Program-made: the position numbers and the translations under genes | The notes under the pieces: model-generated | Told to the model about the DNA's origin: nothing | The model's input: the letters and a program-made list of their open reading frames with translations, nothing else | The model's database searches: none | NCBI GenBank assembly: GCA_963783695.1 | Contig: CAWAOM010000001.1 | Location: 124,001 to 188,000, forward strand | Length of the DNA stretch: 64,000 nucleotides | DNA from: BM003 sp963783695 | GTDB lineage: Bacteria; Pseudomonadota; Gammaproteobacteria; Steroidobacterales; BM003 | Direction: 5' to 3' | Shown here: positions 39,101-46,774 of the stretch, in pieces | Position numbering within the stretch: the stretch's first letter is position 1 | Layout of the letters: every line of letters starts with the position of its first letter

Positions 39101-39699
39101 CCCGGAGCGGATCCAGATCGGGAAAACGGCTGCGCCGGACTGGGGGGTTCCCGTGGCGGATTCTCGCTATCGGCGATGTCCATTCGCCCGCCGACTTCGT
39201 ATTGCCGCTGCAGCCGCGCGACGAACTCGATCTTATCGTTACGCTCGGCGATATACCTCCCGGCGTCATGGAGCAAATTCTCTGGTGGGGGCGCGGAATT
39301 CCGGTCGTCGGCGTACCGGGGAATCACGACAAAAAGGACATTCCCGGTATCGTCAATGTCCATGGCCGCGTAGTCGAGGTCGCGGATCTGCGCATCGCCG
39401 GATTCGGCGGGGCTCGCCAGTATCGTGCCGGTCCGAATCAGTTCATGGACTGGCAGGTCGCACGCCAGCTTTTTCTGCTGGGCCCGTCGGACCTCTTTCT
39501 GTCGCATGCGCCGCCGCTATGCACCAGCGCTGGAGAAGGATGGGTCCACCGTGGATTCGCGGCCTTTGATCGTTACATCGAACGCCGCCGCCCCAGCCTT
39601 TGGTTGCACGGGCACCTGGCACACGGGTATACGAGGATGGTGGGCTCAACCGCGATCCACGGTGTGGTCGGAAAGCGGCTGTTGACCCTGTCGCTTTGA
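39091..39699 (+). CDS. Calcineurin-like metallophosphoesterase
   Basis: A 202-residue cytoplasmic protein with a complete set of metallophosphoesterase motifs: GDVHSPAD, LGDIPPG, VPGNHDKKD, LSHAPPL and LHGHLAHG. These bind two metal ions and hydrolyse phosphoesters. The substrate is unknown. It overlaps the ParB/USP-like gene by 10 bases, so the two are cotranslated and probably act together. It runs convergent to the GH13 gene at 39732. Confidence 0.85.
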   Translation: MHLTRSGSRSGKRLRRTGGFPWRILAIGDVHSPADFVLPLQPRDELDLIVTLGDIPPGVMEQILWWGRGIPVVGVPGNHDKKDIPGIVNVHGRVVEVADLRIAGFGGARQYRAGPNQFMDWQVARQLFLLGPSDLFLSHAPPLCTSAGEGWVHRGFAAFDRYIERRRPSLWLHGHLAHGYTRMVGSTAIHGVVGKRLLTLSL

Positions 39700-39731
39700 G
39701 CATCGGCGCTGCCGCAAGGCGCGCGCATGTG

Positions 39732-41306
39732 TCAGTTGTCGCCGCCTTCCGTCGTTGTGCTGTCGCCGAGATCTACCAGCTGGGTGGAGAACGGCGGCAG
39801 ATTCCAGCTCAGGCCTCCTTCTCCGCTGTTTTGCGGCACGCCACCGTCGGTCAGGGTTTGTGCCGTTGTGATATCGCGCCCGGGTAATGCGAAGTGGAGG
39901 GTGCGTGCACTATCGCTCATATTGACGCCGACCAGCACGTCACCCTGCGGATGTGTTTTTAGCAAAGCCAGCGCAGTGTCATCTGACACCAAGGGAACAG
40001 ACTTACCTTGGCTCAGGGCCGGGTGCCTGCTACGCAGACCCAGAAGGTCGCTCGTCTTCTGAATCAGTTCCTCATTCATGTTCGACCACGGCATCGCCAC
40101 GCGGCTGTTGTCGATAAAGCCTCTTTGCGGGCTGCCGCCGGCGAGTCCCGTCTCAGTGCCGTAGAAAAGCACATTGGCCCCCGACAGCGCATTCATAAAT
40201 GTCAGCGCCGCCAACAAACGCCTGTCCGCCGGGGTCTCGGCCCAGGACATGAAGCGCGCCAGGTCGTGATTGTCGACAAAGTACAGCGGCGTGCCGAGAC
40301 CGCCATAAAGCGATTCGGTTCGTTCGATCCATGTTTGCAGTTGCTCGACCGGGCCGCCACGGGCGAACACGTCGATCATGGTGATCTGTAGCGGGAAATC
40401 CAGCAGGCCATCGAACTGTCTGCGCCCGTCGACGGGTTCGTAGTACTCGGCAATATCGCGAGCGTTGGGCTCCTGCATGGCCGCGTCCTGCCATGCTTCA
40501 CCGAAAAGGAATGCATCGGGCTTCGCGGATTTTACCGCCGCATACAATTCCGCCCAGAACTCATGGGGCACCCCGCGGATATAGTCCATACGCAGGCCGT
40601 CGACGTTTTCCTCGACCAGCCAGTACAACGCCACTTCCTTGAGGAATTCACGCGTGTCCTCGTCCTCGAAATTCCAGTACGCGTAATTCGTTCCCCAACC
40701 CTCCCAGGTTTTCTCGGCATCCTGTTTGGCCTTGGTATAGCGCGGCTTGCGCTTGTTCGGATCGCCATTGCGCTTATCGTAGCTACGGCTGCCGTGATTC
40801 AGGGGCAGGTCGAGAATAACCCGAATGCCGCGCTCGTGGAGTGCGGCAACCAGTTCACGGAAGAGCGCCAACGAGGCTTCGGGATCTCGCGGCACAGCCA
40901 CTGCGTCGCCGATCCGATAATAGTTTGTGACGTCATATCCATGCGAGGTCTCGGCCATGAAGATCGGACTGAGCCAGACGGCATTGATGCCGAGTTCCTG
41001 CAGATAGTCGACCTGTTGCAGGATGCCCTGCAGGTCGCCACCGGCATAATTGCGATGCATCCACCTGCGCAATCCGAAGCCGTCATTGGCACGGTTGCCG
41101 TTGCGAAAGTAGCCGACCATGATGTGGTAGATGATCCAGTCGTTGTAGCTGTGTGCCGTGCCAGATTCTGTCGCGGCGCCAGTTGTCGCGGATTGAGCAG
41201 GGGCCGTGCCGTTTAACGCCACCGACATCAGCAGCGCGGCTATGACACCCCAGCCGCGTAAATGGGATTTGCGCTTCGTTGTTTTTCTTCTGATTTGCAA
41301 CTGCAC
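39732..41306 (-). CDS. Secreted GH13 alpha-amylase
   Basis: About 524 residues from GTG 41306, which follows a strong GGGAGGA site (TTG 41309 is equivalent). A signal ends near GTAPAQS. GH13 blocks are VILDLPLNHG, GLRMDYIRGVPHEF with the nucleophile Asp, FLFGEAWQ with the acid Glu and FVDNHDLARF. The C-terminal beta-domain ends LPPFSTQLVDLGD. The substrate is probably starch or maltodextrin in the periplasm or outside. It lies on the opposite strand to the mal genes, so it has its own promoter. Confidence 0.88.
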   Translation of the reverse strand: MQLQIRRKTTKRKSHLRGWGVIAALLMSVALNGTAPAQSATTGAATESGTAHSYNDWIIYHIMVGYFRNGNRANDGFGLRRWMHRNYAGGDLQGILQQVDYLQELGINAVWLSPIFMAETSHGYDVTNYYRIGDAVAVPRDPEASLALFRELVAALHERGIRVILDLPLNHGSRSYDKRNGDPNKRKPRYTKAKQDAEKTWEGWGTNYAYWNFEDEDTREFLKEVALYWLVEENVDGLRMDYIRGVPHEFWAELYAAVKSAKPDAFLFGEAWQDAAMQEPNARDIAEYYEPVDGRRQFDGLLDFPLQITMIDVFARGGPVEQLQTWIERTESLYGGLGTPLYFVDNHDLARFMSWAETPADRRLLAALTFMNALSGANVLFYGTETGLAGGSPQRGFIDNSRVAMPWSNMNEELIQKTSDLLGLRSRHPALSQGKSVPLVSDDTALALLKTHPQGDVLVGVNMSDSARTLHFALPGRDITTAQTLTDGGVPQNSGEGGLSWNLPPFSTQLVDLGDSTTTEGGDN

Positions 41307-41780
41307 CAAATGGTCCTCCCGGATAACGGACGCCTGACTATGTTGAGCATAGCCCAGACAACCGTCTCTGGCATTCGTATGGCGGTCGCTGACGCGTGAT
41401 CCCTGCAAGAAAAGCAGGTGTACGGTAGCCACGGCGTTTTCGCACTACATAAAAATTTCTGCATGTCGCGAAAGCAGTGGCGCATCTGGCGACGGTAAAA
41501 CACGCGGCATGATGCGATTCATAATTGATCGTACCCCTTGAAGTGAGCCGGCCTCACAAGGCTCTAAATCATCGAACGCCCGGGGAATACGCGGCCGAAA
41601 TAGCCAATGCAGGCCGGAAATTCTCAGGCTGACTGGCTCGGCATCGGGGTGACGCCGCGGACACTCGAGATATGCGGGCGGCCGTCTCCTTCTGGCCGAC
41701 TCCGGTAGCCCAGGCCTCCTGAGGTAAACTGTCAGCCTCTTACACCAAGCAGTCTTTAAACTCGACCAGGAGATAGGCAG
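41307..41780. other. Intergenic region between the GH13 gene and the interrupted gene
   Basis: About 470 bases separate divergent genes. A minus-strand open frame at 41445-41813 has biased, non-protein-like composition and I do not accept it. Promoters for both flanking genes should lie here, but no clear hexamers were identified. Confidence 0.4.
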
Positions 41781-42281
41781 TTGGGTCCGACCAAGCTGAA
41801 TGACTGGATGCAAATAATCGGCATCTTCGCCCTCGTTGCATCTATTGTATTCGTTGGCTTGCAGCTTAAGCAGTCTCAGGAAATCGCAATGTCTCAGGCG
41901 TTTTAGTCCAGGGCTGACACGACATTGTCGATGTTTATGGCGTCTGCAGAGAATCCGATGTTTGTATCAGCTATGGCCAAGTTTTATTCCGGTCAATCTG
42001 AGACCATGACACCAGAAGAGAATGTCGTCATGGCACAGTACGCGCGAATGCTCTTGAGCTCTTCAGAAAATCCACACTACCAGTACATTAGTGGCTTTAT
42101 ACCGGAAGATAGAATGCGATCGGGTCGTGGGCAACTGAAACCACTACTCTCGGGCGAAGTTGTGCCATTTCCCGTCCGCCGGATATTCCTGGAGACAAAG
42201 AGTTCATATCTGCCAGATTTTCAGGAGTACATGGATGAGTTACTCAGTGAAATCGATGCCGAGCGATTCCCAGACCAGTAG
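41781..42281 (+). pseudogene. Small membrane-anchored hypothetical protein, interrupted by an in-frame amber codon
   Basis: TTG 41781 has an AGGAGAT ribosome site seven bases upstream. The frame encodes one transmembrane helix (IIGIFALVASIVFVGLQL) and QSQEIAMSQAF, then TAG at 41904-41906, after which it continues open to 42281 (SRADTTLSMFMASAENPMF and so on). Related small proteins usually continue through this point, and a CAG-to-TAG change would explain it. The full frame would be 166 residues. The function of intact relatives is unknown to me. Readthrough, or reinitiation at the ATG at 41931, cannot be excluded. Confidence 0.6.
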
Positions 42282-42495
42282 CGGACAGTTCGTCTAGATT
42301 TGGCCGTCCTGAGCCGCTCGCCTGGTTTGCGGTACATGATTTCTGCTTGGACTCAAAGCGGACGGTCACGGGCAGGCTATTTTTCTTGCGAAACAGGCCA
42401 ATAAAAAGGATAGCCATGGCCAAGTCGGCCATGAAAGGTGCGTTCATGATTGAGTCTGCTGCGGACCCCGAGGCCGCCGCCGGGAGTTCAAGTGA

Positions 42496-43551
42496 TTGAC
42501 GTCTAAGAGCAGGAAAAGGCGTTGGCTCCTGGTCGTAGGCGTGCTGATCCCGTTGCTGGCGGCTGTGTACACGTTCAAGTCGTTCACCATGCCGATCTTT
42601 GCGCAGGAGTCGATCGCCGAACTGTTTGAACTCGATGTCAACGGCGACGCCCAATATCTCCTTGTCAGAGGTGCCGACCGCAAGCAGCCGGTAATGCTCT
42701 TCGTTCACGGCGGTCCCGGGATGCCGGCGATGTTCCTCGCCCACGATTTCCAACGGGGCCTCGAAAAGGAGTTCGTCGTCGTTCACTGGGACCAGCGGGC
42801 ATCCGGGAAGTCATTCAAGGGCACCACAGATCAGGCTCAACTCAGCATCAGTCTGCTTCTGAGCGACATGGACGTTGTCGTCGACTATCTGCGCGGAAGT
42901 CTGGGCGCAAGCAAGTTGTGGATCGTCGGACACTCCCACGGTTCGTATTTGGGGGCGTTGTACGCTCGCCGGCATCCCGAAAAGGTATGCGCTTTCGTTG
43001 GCACCGGCCAAGTGGCTGACGAGAGCGGCGCCGGACGAACACGGGCTGTTCAAGAGGAGTTTCTCCGGGGTCGGCTGGAGGATCTTGACCGCGCCCCGGA
43101 TGCACTCATTGACGACTCAAACCTCGAGGAACTCCTATTCCTAACCGGCAGCGAACTGTACGGTGAAACGTCTTTCAGCCCACTTCTTATATCCGGGCTG
43201 ATGGCTCCCGAGTACAGCTTGTTCGACGCGCTGAACATCGCCAGGGGCTCGTCTTTTTCGTCACGGTCGATGATCTACGACATGCCACGCGATCTGCCGG
43301 CGAGTGAATGGCAGTTTGACGTTCCTGTTGCGGTGATCATGGGCCGCCACGACATGGTGACTCCAACACAGCTATCGAGGGAATATTACGATCTTATCGA
43401 GGCACCGAAGAAGGCCTGGTACGTATTCGAGGAGACATCGCACTTTCCGCATTTCGAACAGCCACGCAAGTTCACAAAGACGCTGACGGAGCTCAAGAGC
43501 AGATGGCGCGACTGTCCTGACCAGCCTAGAAGCTCGGGTGTTCGCGATTGA
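42496..43551 (+). CDS. Alpha/beta hydrolase, proline-iminopeptidase-like
   Basis: A 351-residue protein with an N-terminal hydrophobic helix (WLLVVGVLIPLLAAVY), likely an anchor or signal. HGGPG forms the oxyanion turn, VHWDQRASGKS follows, and GHSHGSYLG contains the nucleophile Ser. The late Asp is in GRHDMVTP and the His in ETSHFPHFE. The Asp/His order fits prolyl iminopeptidase-like hydrolases. The substrate is unknown. The start is TTG 42496 with GGGAG about ten bases upstream. It lies in a decayed accessory stretch but appears intact itself. Confidence 0.75.
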   Translation: MTSKSRKRRWLLVVGVLIPLLAAVYTFKSFTMPIFAQESIAELFELDVNGDAQYLLVRGADRKQPVMLFVHGGPGMPAMFLAHDFQRGLEKEFVVVHWDQRASGKSFKGTTDQAQLSISLLLSDMDVVVDYLRGSLGASKLWIVGHSHGSYLGALYARRHPEKVCAFVGTGQVADESGAGRTRAVQEEFLRGRLEDLDRAPDALIDDSNLEELLFLTGSELYGETSFSPLLISGLMAPEYSLFDALNIARGSSFSSRSMIYDMPRDLPASEWQFDVPVAVIMGRHDMVTPTQLSREYYDLIEAPKKAWYVFEETSHFPHFEQPRKFTKTLTELKSRWRDCPDQPRSSGVRD

Positions 43552-43644
43552 GTGCGGACAATGTCGCGCAATGGTTTTCGGCGGCGAGGGGAGCGGCCAC
43601 TAATGGCTGTGAGTTCAGCCGGTCGACGCAACACACTGCGGACG

Positions 43645-44289
43645 CTATTGTTCGTCGCGGAGAAAGGCCAGAATGTCGGTGGCGGCTGTTCTCAATTCGC
43701 GTTGGTTATTGAGAACGAAACCGTGAAGAGCAAGCATGTGATTTAGCAGGGTGCTTAATTCCCGTCTCTCGCTGCTCGACCACGCCCGATCGGCACTCGC
43801 TTGCGCGATCACCGGCAATAATTCGCGATGTTGAAAATCAACCGCCTGCAGATTTAAGCGGCGATTCTTCACCAGCAGTCCCGACCATCGCGTCAGCAGC
43901 TGTCGCAGTTGGCGATCGCTTATAGCCCCGACATTGCCGCTTTCAACGAACGCCTGGACGCTTCCCATCTCCGGATCGAAGCCAGCCCATTGTAGGTAGG
44001 GCACGAGGGGCTCGGATAGCTCGTTGTCGGAAAGTGCAATTAACGCGTCATCGGTGAGGCCCTCCAGCATCCCGAGTTGCTTGCGCGCCTGCTCATTTTC
44101 CTCAATATCGAAATCGAGGATACGAATATTTGACTCGAATTCAACAACCATGTCTTCACGAATCTCACGTTCGTACTGCCGTTCTTCGCGCTCTGCCCAC
44201 CATGACTCTGCTGCTAAAGCAACGAACACACCAATGACGATGACCGCAAACTCTATGGCCAGTCTTCGATCAAGTATGCGTTGTTTCAT
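43645..44289 (-). CDS. Single-span membrane protein of unknown function (DUF6090-like)
   Basis: A 214-residue protein with a basic N-terminus, one hydrophobic helix (AVIVIGVFVALAAESWW) and a long charged helical region (EREERQYEREIREDMVVEFE). The architecture resembles DUF6090-type proteins, which occur as isolated accessory genes. No catalytic motif is seen. The C-terminal tail points to the convergent hydrolase gene about 95 bases away. Confidence 0.55.
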   Translation of the reverse strand: MKQRILDRRLAIEFAVIVIGVFVALAAESWWAEREERQYEREIREDMVVEFESNIRILDFDIEENEQARKQLGMLEGLTDDALIALSDNELSEPLVPYLQWAGFDPEMGSVQAFVESGNVGAISDRQLRQLLTRWSGLLVKNRRLNLQAVDFQHRELLPVIAQASADRAWSSSERRELSTLLNHMLALHGFVLNNQRELRTAATDILAFLRDEQ

Positions 44290-44495
44290 ATTCGTTAATG
44301 GCGCCCTGCCGCTGGTGTGCCCGCTGGTCGCCTAAGCTACCATGCGCGAACATGCTTGCTCAATTTGTTGAGATTGCAAACGGCCGCTATTGGCCGGAAG
44401 TGCCCCAGAGCTGATATCCGTGAACGCTCATTTGTGACGTCGGGCTAATTGGGTCGCTCCATTTTCGCAAGTAAAAACAGTAAAGGGATTGTCGA

Positions 44496-44938
44496 ATTTC
44501 CAGGTTCGAATACCTCTTCGTGTTGATCTCCATTGTTGCCGGCTTGGCATTGACTCAGCTGCTATCGGGTTTAGCCGGGTCTCTCCGGCATTCCGGGCGA
44601 GAAGTCGACTATGCGCACGTCTTATTCTCGTTGGGAACTATCGCGCTAATTTACGGCATCTGGTGGAACTCGTTCCGTTGGGAAGAGCACCAGCCCTGGA
44701 CGTTTTCGGACTACTCTTTCTCTACATCGCGATTATCTTCTTCCATTGGTTTGAACCTTTGGTCATATATGTTCGCGATGGCTTCTTGTCGTGGGATTAT
44801 CTGCCGCTAGTCATTCACATCAGTGCGCTAGCGGCGATTGGCCTTTTTCTCCGCAACCGCAGATTCGATCAGATCTTTGCCGGCTGGTATCTACTCGTAA
44901 ACATTGCCTGGCAGTTCGCCGCTCGATTTGTTGGCTGA
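44496..44938 (+). pseudogene. Polytopic membrane protein, frameshifted and with a non-canonical ATT start
   Basis: One frame reads ISRFEYLFVLISIVAGLALT onward through WTF, and a second reads FGLLFLYIAIIFFHWFEP to a stop at 44938. Together they form one protein with about four hydrophobic helices. The join needs one extra T in the T-run at 44703-44706. An AGGGA site lies seven bases before ATT 44496, where relatives would have an ATG start (M-S-R-F-E-Y), so the start codon also looks damaged. The repaired length is about 147 residues. Function unknown. Confidence 0.6.
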
Positions 44939-45017
44939 CGATTGGCTCCTACTGGCTGCGGATTCAATCGGTGGATGCAACACCGAGACTCTAGCGAGTT
45001 AGAGAAGGATGTTGCAG

Positions 45018-45160
45018 ATGAATCAGAGAAAGCGGCGGTACTATACGCAAGCTGAGAAGACCCAGATGTGGGCTGGCGTAAAGGCGAGTCCATGAACGAG
45101 ATTGGTCGGTGTTTTGGCATTCAGGGGCACTCGTCGATCCAGAAGATATTCTCGGCGACG
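45018..45160 (+). mobile_element. IS30-family transposase N-terminal remnant
   Basis: ATG 45018 starts MNQRKRRYYTQAEKTQMW, the typical N-terminus of IS30 transposases. A frameshift after it is followed by KGESMNEIGRCFG and GHSSIQKIFSATG in the next frame, the usual helix-turn-helix segment. No downstream DDE domain is present; the sequence joins an integrase start codon region at about 45160. The element is dead and probably mediated the deletion that removed the older integrase. Confidence 0.75.
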
Positions 45161-45178
45161 GGTTCTGATTGTGGCCAT
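45152..45178 (-). pseudogene. Start codons of a deleted tyrosine recombinase (older island)
   Basis: On the minus strand from ATG 45178 the frame reads MATIRTRRR, identical to the first nine residues of the broken integrase at 55866. It then runs into IS30-derived sequence. The distance to the dus 5' fragment (about 160 bases) matches the integrase-to-dusA spacing at the right junction (about 145). Confidence 0.6.
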
Positions 45179-45227
45179 AAACTCTCCGGGACTGATCGGG
45201 TCACGGTGGGGCACGGAGCGCGATTTC

Positions 45228-45247
45228 GGTGCGACAAAGTGCGACTT
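45228..45247. repeat. Two tandem GTGCGAC repeats near the left dus junction
   Basis: GGTGCGACAA (45228-45237) and AGTGCGACTT (45238-45247) resemble the four GGTGCGACAT copies at 55892-55946 and sit in the same place, between an integrase start and a dus start. They may be remnants of arm-type integrase sites. Confidence 0.5.
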
Positions 45248-45335
45248 TGCGCAAATTGACGAACCAAAAGGGTGGCAATGGGCCCAAGACCGGCACAAAA
45301 TAGTCAACAATAAATTATTGATTTAAAAAAGGAAT

Positions 45336-45425
45336 ATGACCGAAAAGCCTGAGGTGCAAATCTGTTCGCCAATTGCCGTCGCTCCAATGATGGATTGGAC
45401 GGAGGAATCCAGATTAGCGGTTTAA
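45336..45425 (+). pseudogene. Truncated 5' end of a dus (tRNA-dihydrouridine synthase) gene
   Basis: ATG 45336 with an AAAAAAGGA ribosome site reads MTEKPEVQICSPIAVAPMMD, then WTEESRLAV and a stop. APMMDWT is the N-terminal signature of DusA. The homology ends exactly there. The intact dusA at 56012 has the same APMMDWT. This is what remains when an element integrates into the 5' end of dusA and replaces its start. Confidence 0.75.
45381..45403 (+). other. Probable left attachment site (attL-like) in the dus fragment
   Basis: The 23-base segment encoding APMMDWTE matches the segment at 56057-56079 except at third codon positions; ATGATGGA at 45387-45394 is identical. The dusA 5' end is an established integration site for genomic islands. 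The lack of a long identical core argues for an old event or for divergent incoming sequence. Confidence 0.55.
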
Positions 45426-45625
45426 GATCAACTGCTTGCGATTTCAGTCTATCGGCAGGTCGCACCTGATTTTCCAGCCGTTTTGTCTCGAAATCGGAGT
45501 TGCAATGATTGCTCGCTGTCTGTCGCCGGCAAGTTTCCACTTCGCTGAAATGCATCAGTTTTGAGACGCAGCCGGGAGTCAGGGCTGCAATATTTGTGAC
45601 GGGGAGCCGCCGAGTCGGCAGTGTG

Positions 45626-45916
45626 CTAGAAGTGCCGCGTAACGTCCATGCGGTAATGCAATACGCGCACGATCAGGACCTGGGCGCCGGTCACCTGGTA
45701 GAAGATCAAGTGCGAACGGTGTTCGTAGCGGCGGAGTCCTGTGCTCAGCTGCTCGGCGCGTCGTCCGAGTCGGGGATTGTCGGCAAGCTGGGCAAAGCAG
45801 GTGCGTAGTTCGTTGCGATAACGTCGCGCCTGTTCTATGCCGAATCGCTCGATCGTGTATTCGGCGATCGCCTCGAGGTCCGTTGCCGCGCGGCGCGAGA
45901 AGCGATACTTAGCCAT
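45626..45916 (-). CDS. parE: RelE/ParE-family toxin
   Basis: About 96 residues from ATG 45916: MAKYRFSRRAATDLEAIAEY, then GIEQARRYRNELRTCFAQLADNPRLGR, RRYEHRSHLIFYQV and VLIVRVLHYRMD. These are classic ParE segments. The start overlaps the antitoxin stop by eight bases (ATGGCTAA). ParE toxins typically poison DNA gyrase. Here it would stabilise the island if expressed. Confidence 0.88.
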   Translation of the reverse strand: MAKYRFSRRAATDLEAIAEYTIERFGIEQARRYRNELRTCFAQLADNPRLGRRAEQLSTGLRRYEHRSHLIFYQVTGAQVLIVRVLHYRMDVTRHF

Positions 45917-46154
45917 TCGACGCGCGGTATCGAGCCTCCGCATCAGCCCAGATATCGTCCAGACTGCGATCGCTCGGGCCGCTGGCGAGACCTTCGTCGA
46001 TGGCTGCTTTGAGCGCGGCGGCCTTTTCCTGCTCCCGCCGGATCAAGTCCCGGAGATACTCGCTGTCATTGGTGTAATCGCCACTGGCAACCTGCGCCTT
46101 GATCCAGTCGTCCTGGGCGTCCGTCAGTGTGATCGTCTTGCGTACTGTAGCCAT
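45909..46154 (-). CDS. parD: ParD-like antitoxin
   Basis: 81 residues from ATG 46154: ATVRKTITLTDAQDDWIKAQ is the ribbon-helix-helix DNA-binding part, followed by YTNDSEYLRDLIRRE and an acidic C-terminal tail that would cover ParE. ParD-type proteins neutralise the toxin and repress their own operon. It is the first gene of the pair and overlaps parE. Confidence 0.88.
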   Translation of the reverse strand: MATVRKTITLTDAQDDWIKAQVASGDYTNDSEYLRDLIRREQEKAAALKAAIDEGLASGPSDRSLDDIWADAEARYRASNG

Positions 46155-46354
46155 GCGGGGCGCGTGTCGCGTAGTCATACGATTGGTGCAATATAGCATA
46201 TATGCTTCGGCACAACCACGTCGGCGGTGGCGGCCCTGAGGTGTTTGAGCAAGCCTTATTTTGAGGGTTCAGGATATCGTCAGATCGGGATCTGCTTTGC
46301 TTCAAAATACTGGGAAATTCGACATTCCGCGTGGCTCGAATTGCGGGGGTACGG

Positions 46355-46663
46355 TCAGTAGAGCGCGCCCCCGTAGCCGCGAGCATTGCGCTTAGGATTT
46401 CTGACGATGTAGTCAAGGTAGCCCATGCGTTGGCGCGCGAAATAAAACGTCAGTGCAAAGCCGAGATGCCGGTTCTTGTGTCCCTCGGCGACCAGCAGGA
46501 TCACCTCGAAATCCTGTTCGCCCGCAAAATTCAGGAGATCGGCTATCCGGGTGCAGTAGCCTTTGTCGTCAGGAAAGGCCTCCTTGTAAATCTGCAGCAC
46601 AGCCGCGAGCGCCAGTTGATTCTGAATACCGGCCGCGTCTCGCACCCGTCGTTTACGGAGCAT
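46355..46663 (-). pseudogene. Truncated GNAT-family N-acetyltransferase
   Basis: The frame shows GNAT-like elements: FEVILLVAEGHKNRHLGFAL, then YLDYIVRNPKRNARGYGGALY, where the R-x-x-G-x-G/A acetyl-CoA loop begins. It stops right after GGALY, in the middle of the fold. The C-terminal half is missing, so it is probably inactive. An upstream portion also appears short. Confidence 0.55.
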
Positions 46664-46774
46664 CTGATTTCACCCGGTTGCCACGTCGCCCATATTAGTT
46701 AATGCGGCCTTGCTCCGGTGGATGAAGCGGCGGACGCAGCCCCGCGGCTTTGCGATTATTGAATGGTGCGCTGA

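Noticed and set aside
41445..41813. A 122-codon minus-strand frame as a gene
   Set aside because: Arg/Pro/Leu-biased composition, no ribosome site, and it overlaps the start of the better-supported plus-strand frame.
44495..44515. TTCGAAT-containing segment resembling a tRNA T-arm
   Set aside because: Flanking bases do not form the 5-bp stem and no acceptor or anticodon arm is present; it encodes F-E-Y of the membrane protein.
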